Made by a program: the position numbers and the translations under genes
DNA from: JACQAI01 sp035507915
GTDB lineage: Bacteria > Pseudomonadota > Alphaproteobacteria > Elsterales > Elsteraceae
Direction of reading: 5' to 3'
Length of the DNA stretch: 16,707 nt
Assembly (NCBI GenBank): GCA_035507915.1
Contig: DATJNS010000095.1
Span: 1-16,707, forward strand
In this document: positions 13,661-16,707 of the stretch, in pieces
Numbering within the stretch: the first letter of the stretch is position 1
Layout of the letters: every line of letters starts with the position of its first letter
Notes under the pieces: model-generated
Seen by the model: only the letters and a program-made list of their open reading frames with translations
Databases searched by the model: none
Told to the model about the DNA's origin: nothing

Positions 13661-13712
13661 TGGCAGAGGCCTCGTATTGTCGATCCTTTGGTATGGCGGT
13701 AGTGCGCGGCCG

Positions 13713-14513
13713 ATGCGTCGCAGACATAAGACCAAGGCGGCCGCGCTCGCAACCATCACGACCGCGGCCCTCCTCGCCCTGACGCTCGCCAGCTGCGCGA
13801 CGCCGCCCAGCGATCCGGAAGCGCGCGCCGACTTCGAGCGCACCAACGATCCGTTCGAACCGACCAACCGCGCGATCTTCCAGGTCAACCTGGTCGTGGA
13901 CAAATGGCTCTTCGAACCGCTCGCCGAGGGCTATCGCGACGTCGTTCCCGAATTCGGCCAAGTCACGATCCGCAGCTTCCTGAGCTGGCTGCGCGACCCC
14001 ACAGTGTTCGGCAACAGTCTGCTGCAAGGCGACCTCACCCGCGCCGGCCATACCGCGGCACGCTTCGCCATCAACACGCTGGTCGGGCCGATCGGGCTGC
14101 GCGACATGGCCAAGCAGGCAGGCTACCCGCACGAGAACGGCGATTTCGGCCAGACGCTGCACGTCTGGGGATTCCCGGAAGGCCCTTATCTGGTTCTGCC
14201 GATCCTCGGGCCATCCAACGTGCGCGACGCCATCGGGCTGGGCGTCGATTCGATCGGTGACCCGGTTCGCTACGCCGCGATCAGCCATTCCGGCAAGGTC
14301 ACGTGGGGCCGATTCGGCCTCGAGGGCGTCGACGAGCGCGCCCAGAACATCGAGACGTTCGACGACCTGAAGCGCAACGCAGTCGATTTCTACGCCCAGC
14401 TGCGCAGCATCGTACGCCAGCACCGAGCCGCCGAGCTGCGCGAGCCGGCCCCCGCGTCAGTCAACGCACCGGCCGACCTCTACACCGATCCGACCGCGCA
14501 ACGACCGAAATGA
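13713..14513 (+). CDS. mlaA: Outer-membrane lipoprotein MlaA (VacJ family)
   Basis: A 266-residue lipoprotein. A basic start MRRRHKTK, a hydrophobic stretch and the lipobox L25-A-S-C28 mark lipidation at C28. The MlaA signature NDPFEPTNRAIFQVN (45-59), RDPTVFGNSLLQGD (94-107) and GPYLVLPILGPSNVRDAIG (157-175) are all present, and the length is normal. In the Mla system MlaA sits in the outer membrane with a porin, removes misplaced phospholipids from the outer leaflet and passes them to periplasmic MlaC. Here the nearest MlaC-like gene is hpnM, convergent with only 9 bp between stops, so the two may work together in lipid or hopanoid transfer. The start at 13713 is chosen because it gives a normal signal peptide; the frame is open to 13614. 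The ribosome site is weak (GGCGGT). Confidence 0.92.
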   Translation: MRRRHKTKAAALATITTAALLALTLASCATPPSDPEARADFERTNDPFEPTNRAIFQVNLVVDKWLFEPLAEGYRDVVPEFGQVTIRSFLSWLRDPTVFGNSLLQGDLTRAGHTAARFAINTLVGPIGLRDMAKQAGYPHENGDFGQTLHVWGFPEGPYLVLPILGPSNVRDAIGLGVDSIGDPVRYAAISHSGKVTWGRFGLEGVDERAQNIETFDDLKRNAVDFYAQLRSIVRQHRAAELREPAPASVNAPADLYTDPTAQRPK

Positions 14514-14522
14514 GGCGCAGCG

Positions 14523-15146
14523 TCAGCGCGGCCTCAAGTCGCCGACCTTGTGCTCGAGCATGGCGACCAACCCATCGGCGCCGTCGCGCCGCAGCACCGA
14601 GGTGAATTCGGCGCGCCGGGTCGCGAGCTCGCTGATCGTGCCGGACAGGAACACGTCGATGATCTGCCATTTCCCGGAGTCCGGGCGCAGCATGTAGTTC
14701 AGCTCGACCGCATCGCCCTTCTTCGGCACGAGCCGCGTCTCGACCATCGTCGCGCCGCCGACGACCCCGGCCTTCTCGTCACGCACCTCGAAATACTCGC
14801 CCTCGTAGCCATCGAACCGGTTGGCATAGGTCGCGATCGTGAAGCGCTCGAACGCGTCGAGCAGACGCTTCTGCTGATCGGCCGACAGACCGGTCCACGC
14901 CGGGCCGACCGCCAACCGGATCATCAGCGGCAGGTTGTAGGCCTGCTCGATCGCCGGTTTCAGCTCGCGGTAGCGGCCGTCGAAGCCCAGGCTCGACGCG
15001 TGCTTCATGACGTCGAGCAGGGTGCGGTAGAAGTCCTCGACGACGGCGCGCGGCGGCACGGTGGGCGCCGCGACCGCGCCGCCGAGCCCAAGATTGATCA
15101 TGACGAGACCGCCCAGAAGGGCGATCCAACGAAGCGCGCGCAGCAT
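14523..15146 (-). CDS. hpnM: Hopanoid-associated periplasmic lipid-binding protein HpnM (MlaC/Ttg2 family)
   Basis: A 207-residue exported protein. The signal peptide covers residues 1-26 or so, with an AVAA cleavage region and no lipobox. The mature part shows the Ttg2/MlaC pattern: VEDFYRTLLDVMKHA (36-50), LGFDGRYRELKPAIEQAYNL (53-72), RLAVGPAWTGLSADQQKRLL then FERFTIATYANRFDGYEGE, and near the end GKWQIIDVFLSGTISELATRR. Relatives carry phospholipids across the periplasm; HpnM is the version that travels with hopanoid genes and is thought to help bring hopanoids to the outer membrane along with HpnN, which is not in this window. It begins 4 bp after the dxs stop, so the two are almost surely co-transcribed, and it converges on mlaA. 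Confidence 0.9.
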   Translation of the reverse strand: MLRALRWIALLGGLVMINLGLGGAVAAPTVPPRAVVEDFYRTLLDVMKHASSLGFDGRYRELKPAIEQAYNLPLMIRLAVGPAWTGLSADQQKRLLDAFERFTIATYANRFDGYEGEYFEVRDEKAGVVGGATMVETRLVPKKGDAVELNYMLRPDSGKWQIIDVFLSGTISELATRRAEFTSVLRRDGADGLVAMLEHKVGDLRPR

Positions 15147-15150
15147 TACC

Positions 15151-16707
15151 CTAGGCGCGTACGCCGGCCGCTGCCGCCGCCTGGCCGAGCGCGGAGAGCG
15201 CCGTCGCGACGATGTGCTTCGCGTTGAGCTCGGCCTCGTCGTACTGCTTGGCTGGGCTGTCGTGATCGATGAACTTGTCGGGCAGGATCATCGGGCGGAT
15301 CTTCAGCCCGGCGTCGAGCATGCCCGCGGTCGCGAGGAAGTGCAGCACGTGCGAGGCGAACCCGCCGATCGCGCCTTCCTCGATCGTGATCAGCACCTCG
15401 TGCTCGTTGGCCAGCCGGCGCACCAGATCGTGGTCGAGCGGTTTGCAGAAGCGCGCGTCGGCGACCGTCGTCGACAAGCCGCGCGCCGCCAGCTCGTCGG
15501 CCGCCTTGAGGCACTCGGCCAGGCGCGCGCCGAAATTCAGCACCGCGACCTTGGTGCCCTCGCGCAGGATGCGGCCCTTGCCAATCTCGAGCGGAGTACC
15601 GCGCTCGGGTAGCGCCACGCCGATGCCTTCGCCGCGCGGGAAGCGGAATGCGCTCGGCCGATCGTCGATCGCCGCCGCGGTCGCCACCATGTGGACGAGC
15701 TCGGCCTCGTCGCCCGCGGCCATCACGACGAACCCCGGCAAGGTCGCGAGATAGGTGACATCGAAGCTGCCGGCGTGGGTCGCGCCGTCGGCGCCGACCA
15801 GCCCGGCGCGGTCGATCGCGAAGCGCACCGGCAGGCTCTGGATCGCGACGTCGTGCACGACCTGGTCGTAGCCGCGCTGCAGGAAGGTCGAATAGATCGC
15901 CGCGAACGGCTTGATGCCTTCCGTCGCGAGGCCTGCGGCGAAGGTGACGGCGTGCTGCTCGGCAATGCCGACGTCGAAGCAGCGGTCGGGGAACTTGTCG
16001 GCGAACAGGTTGAGGCCGGTGCCGGACGGCATGGCGCCCGTGATCGCGACGATCTTGGGATCGGCCGCCGCCTCGGCGATCAGCGCCTTGGCGAACACCG
16101 TGGTGTAGCTGGGCGCGCCCGCCGCGCCCTTGGCCTGGGCCCCGGTCACCACGTCGAACTTGACGACGCCGTGATATTTGTCGGCCGATTTCTCGGCCGG
16201 CGCATAGCCGCGCCCCTTTTGGGTCACGACGTGGACCAGCACCGGGCCGGGCTCGTCCCAGTCGCGCACGTTGCGCAGCACCGGCAGCAGGTGGTCGAGA
16301 TTGTGCCCGTCGATCGGACCGACGTAGTGCAGGCCCATTTCCTCGAACAGCGTGCCGCCGGTGACCAGGCCGCGGGCGTACTCCTCGGCGCGGCGCGCCG
16401 TGCGCGCGACCGGCGCCGGCAGGAACTTGCCGATGTCCTTGGCCAGGTGGCGCAACGACCGATACGAGTTCGACGAGATCAGGCGCGACAGGTACGCGCT
16501 CATGGCGCCGACCGGCGGCGCGATCGACATGTCGTTGTCGTTGAGCACGATGATCAGGCGCGAGTGCATCGAGCCCGCGTTGTTCATCGCCTCGTAGGCC
16601 ATGCCGGCGCTCATCGCGCCGTCGCCGATCACGGCGATCACGTTGTTGTGGCCGCCGATCATGTCCCGGGCGACCGCCATGCCGAGGCCGGCCGAGATCG
16701 AGGTCGA
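15151..16707 (-). CDS. dxs: 1-deoxy-D-xylulose-5-phosphate synthase, 3' part
   Basis: The frame enters at the right edge and runs 518 codons to TAG at 15151; about 120 N-terminal residues are missing compared with a normal Dxs. The enzyme is the thiamine-diphosphate-dependent first step of the MEP isoprenoid pathway, joining pyruvate and glyceraldehyde 3-phosphate in the cytosol. Seen from the edge are STSISAGLGMAVARD, the cofactor and magnesium block VIGDGAMSAGMAYEAMNNAG, DGHNLDHLLPVL, then FDVGIAEQHAVTFAAGLA with the catalytic Glu, and GLVGADGATHAGSFD with a conserved His. The C-terminal transketolase-like domain ends with DHDSPAKQYDEAELN. It lies upstream of hpnM, and linkage of dxs to hopanoid genes is common in alphaproteobacteria because it supplies precursors for squalene. 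Confidence 0.96.
   Translation of the reverse strand, partial: STSISAGLGMAVARDMIGGHNNVIAVIGDGAMSAGMAYEAMNNAGSMHSRLIIVLNDNDMSIAPPVGAMSAYLSRLISSNSYRSLRHLAKDIGKFLPAPVARTARRAEEYARGLVTGGTLFEEMGLHYVGPIDGHNLDHLLPVLRNVRDWDEPGPVLVHVVTQKGRGYAPAEKSADKYHGVVKFDVVTGAQAKGAAGAPSYTTVFAKALIAEAAADPKIVAITGAMPSGTGLNLFADKFPDRCFDVGIAEQHAVTFAAGLATEGIKPFAAIYSTFLQRGYDQVVHDVAIQSLPVRFAIDRAGLVGADGATHAGSFDVTYLATLPGFVVMAAGDEAELVHMVATAAAIDDRPSAFRFPRGEGIGVALPERGTPLEIGKGRILREGTKVAVLNFGARLAECLKAADELAARGLSTTVADARFCKPLDHDLVRRLANEHEVLITIEEGAIGGFASHVLHFLATAGMLDAGLKIRPMILPDKFIDHDSPAKQYDEAELNAKHIVATALSALGQAAAAAGVRA

Noticed and set aside
1..16707. Search for CRISPR array, transposase, integrase, phage genes, tRNA or rRNA
   Set aside because: None seen: no regularly spaced repeats, no terminal repeats around genes, and no mobile-element protein motifs on either strand.

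Overview
The window is high-GC DNA (G or C at almost every third codon position) that reads as alphaproteobacterial chromosome. Pointers to that group are a DUF6455 protein, an MHYT-domain sensor kinase, an FNR/FixK-type regulon and a hopanoid gene set of the type found in Rhizobiales and Rhodospirillales. The genus cannot be named from the sequence alone. I see no rRNA, tRNA, CRISPR array, insertion sequence or phage gene.

Left region (1-2374), redox and heme: a truncated exported c-type cytochrome-like gene and a small cysteine-rich DUF6455 gene (both minus strand), then hemN, the oxygen-independent coproporphyrinogen III dehydrogenase (plus strand). Three copies of an FNR/FixK-type box, TTGAC-N4-ATCAA, lie in front of these genes, so the group looks like a small low-oxygen regulon.

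Second region (2388-5604), minus strand: pxpB and pxpC (5-oxoprolinase-type subunits, overlapping by 4 bp) followed by a class III CoA-transferase-like gene whose domain order is unusual. No pxpA is visible.

Third region (5784-8913), signalling: an MHYT-PAS-histidine kinase with no partner regulator in view, convergent with a membrane-bound diguanylate cyclase that keeps its GGEEF active site and RxxD inhibitory site.

Right region (9115-16707), hopanoid lipids: hpnI-hpnJ-hpnK-hpnL form a tight minus-strand operon. HpnI (glycosyltransferase), HpnK (deacetylase) and HpnJ (radical SAM) are the known set that turns bacteriohopanetetrol into its cyclitol ether; HpnL is an associated membrane protein. 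Next come a plus-strand mlaA/vacJ lipoprotein gene and, convergent to it, hpnM (MlaC/Ttg2-like periplasmic protein) in one unit with dxs, which feeds isoprenoid precursors and is cut by the window end. The stretch thus joins precursor supply, head-group modification and envelope lipid traffic.

The observations most worth a second look are the trio of FNR-type boxes with their regular geometry, the hpnK reading frame that lacks an ATG, GTG or TTG start and seems to begin at a CTG overlapping the hpnJ stop, and the permuted-looking CoA-transferase. I did not find a wholly new system.
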